From the NCBI GenBank assembly GCA_030600585.1, contig JAUVLU010000007.1, positions 1 through 64,000 of the forward strand: a DNA stretch of 64,000 nucleotides. Reading direction: 5' to 3'. The DNA is from Candidatus Cloacimonadota bacterium. GTDB taxonomy: Bacteria > Cloacimonadota > Cloacimonadia > Cloacimonadales > TCS61. Below the pieces are notes generated by a model that searched no databases, was not told the DNA's origin, and saw only the letters and a list, made by a program, of their open reading frames with translations. The translations under genes were made by a program, and so were the position numbers. Below, piece after piece: positions 62,976-64,000 of this stretch (its first letter is position 1; each line of letters starts with the position of its first letter).

Positions 62976-64000
62976 TTATTTCACTAAAATAAGTGATTTT
63001 GTTTTTACGCGATTATCTACTTGCAAACGATAATAATAAACACCACTAGAAACAGATTTTTTGTTATTGTCAGTTCCATCCCATATTACTGAATAATCAC
63101 CTTTTTGTTTATGTTCATTAACAAGTAGTTTTACTAATTGCCCTTTAATATTTAGAATTTTAAGTGTTGTTGAACCACCTTTATTTAGTGAGTAATTTAT
63201 TTGAGTTTCGGGATTGAAAGGATTGGGATAATTCTGTGATAAAGTTATAGAATGAAAACTACTTATAGTATGTTCTTCTATTGAATTTATTAATAAATCT
63301 TTTTTCATAAAATAAATATTAACTCTACCAATGCTATATTTTAAATAGACAAGATAAAGCATTTGATTTCTATAAATTAATCTAGGTTTACCTACGAAAT
63401 TGGTTTCACACTCATCAATAATCTCACCTTCAGGATTTCCATTTTGAAAAAAATAATATACTAATTTCCAACCGTTTTCTGTTTTCTCTCTTTCCACAAT
63501 ATGTTTATTATCGTTGTCATCAATTACTAAAACTTGTTCATAAGGATCTTCCACCAGAATTTCCGGTTCAGAGAAGGAAGTTCCATTAAAATAAGAATAC
63601 ATAGTCCCATCATTAGGTGGTATCAAATCATTTGTATATTCCCGCCAAACCAGATGAGGATATTCATTATTGTCCAAATTTACATCTTTGCCAGACCAAC
63701 ATGTCCTTATCCCTAAAATTATCGGTTCTTCCCAAATATCTGACGCATAATCATATTTTATATATGAGGTTCTTGAGCCAATATCTTCAGGATGATGATC
63801 AATTATGCAATGAAGATTATTGTTATTATCGCTAACACATTCTACCAAACAATATTGATCACTATTATTTTCATAAGGACAAATAATGTCACTCCATTCA
63901 TCATTTTCCAAAAAACGATAGTAAATTTCACCTTCGGGACCTCCCCAATGCCAGAAAACATAAACTCTATCATTATTATCAATAACCACATCACTCATTC
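62976..64000 (-). CDS. Sorting-domain secreted protein, 5' end beyond the window
   Basis: The 340 visible residues contain repeated DNNNxxHxVW-type blades (VIDNNDRVYVFWHW, VSDNNNNLHCIIDHH, NLDNNEYPHLVWREY), a beta-propeller-like pattern. They end in a sorting domain (YPNPFNPETQINYSL, GQLVKLLV, SGVYYYRL, KSLILVK). The frame is open to the window edge, and the Met at 63998 is probably internal. Confidence 0.85.
   Translation of the reverse strand, partial: MSDVVIDNNDRVYVFWHWGGPEGEIYYRFLENDEWSDIICPYENNSDQYCLVECVSDNNNNLHCIIDHHPEDIGSRTSYIKYDYASDIWEEPIILGIRTCWSGKDVNLDNNEYPHLVWREYTNDLIPPNDGTMYSYFNGTSFSEPEILVEDPYEQVLVIDDNDNKHIVEREKTENGWKLVYYFFQNGNPEGEIIDECETNFVGKPRLIYRNQMLYLVYLKYSIGRVNIYFMKKDLLINSIEEHTISSFHSITLSQNYPNPFNPETQINYSLNKGGSTTLKILNIKGQLVKLLVNEHKQKGDYSVIWDGTDNNKKSVSSGVYYYRLQVDNRVKTKSLILVK

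Overview
The window is AT-rich bacterial DNA from a diderm of the FCB superphylum. The best fit is Cloacimonadota or a near relative, inferred from gene content and style, not from a phylogeny. The main evidence is at least five secreted proteins ending in a YPNPFNP-type C-terminal (type IX secretion-like) sorting domain, together with LolA, an LptE-like lipoprotein, DUF4837 and DUF3098 proteins, an HTH-EIIA fusion and a DUF1007/NicO pair. No rRNA, tRNA or CRISPR array was seen.

Layout. 0-5.8 kb: a transposase tail, two large secreted sorting-domain proteins, a decayed FMN-binding fragment and several short dispersed repeats. 5.8-12 kb: nickel/cobalt-type transport pair, recG, small accessory genes and a malate/lactate dehydrogenase. 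11.9-18.7 kb: cell-shape operon mreB-mreC-(CofE-like ligase)-mreD-mrdA-rodA plus two small genes. 18.7-20.2 kb: one secreted-protein gene between two copies of a 69-bp direct repeat that carries a terminator. 20.2-25.5 kb (minus): trxB, a shortened rlmH, phosphate butyryl/acetyltransferase, a sorting-domain protein, membrane proteins and a secreted-protein remnant. 25.7-34.6 kb (plus): M23 peptidase, xseB, ispA, dut, a methyltransferase, a divergent ftsE/ftsX pair, pgsA and envelope proteins. 35-40.8 kb: a defence-like block with a 1254-residue protein tightly flanked by 12-bp inverted repeats, followed by an EcoRV-type restriction-modification pair. 40.8-46.7 kb: lipoprotein, DUF58, a SLOG gene beside an HD gene broken by a nonsense codon, a repeat-rich stretch around a sorting-domain gene, and a mannose-1-phosphate guanylyltransferase. 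46.7-53.9 kb: lolA-ftsK-ychF-pseudouridine synthase-lptE, divergent HTH-EIIA and a DUF4015 glycosidase-like lipoprotein. 53.9-62.1 kb (minus): a complete F-type ATP synthase operon headed by bactofilin and AtpZ/AtpI. 62.2-64 kb: a truncated C13-like peptidase and the 3' end of another sorting-domain gene.

The most unusual item is in the ATP synthase operon. Besides a normal 83-residue c subunit there is a 250-residue c subunit made of three fused hairpins. Only the third hairpin keeps the ion-binding glutamate; the other two have glutamine there. This predicts a mixed rotor with fewer ion sites per ring, as in V-type pumps, inside a bacterial F-type operon. Other notable items are an FtsE homologue altered in all of its ATPase motifs but still paired with FtsX, the 1254-residue flanked defence candidate, an in-frame-shortened RlmH, and small palindromic elements inserted in coding sequence.
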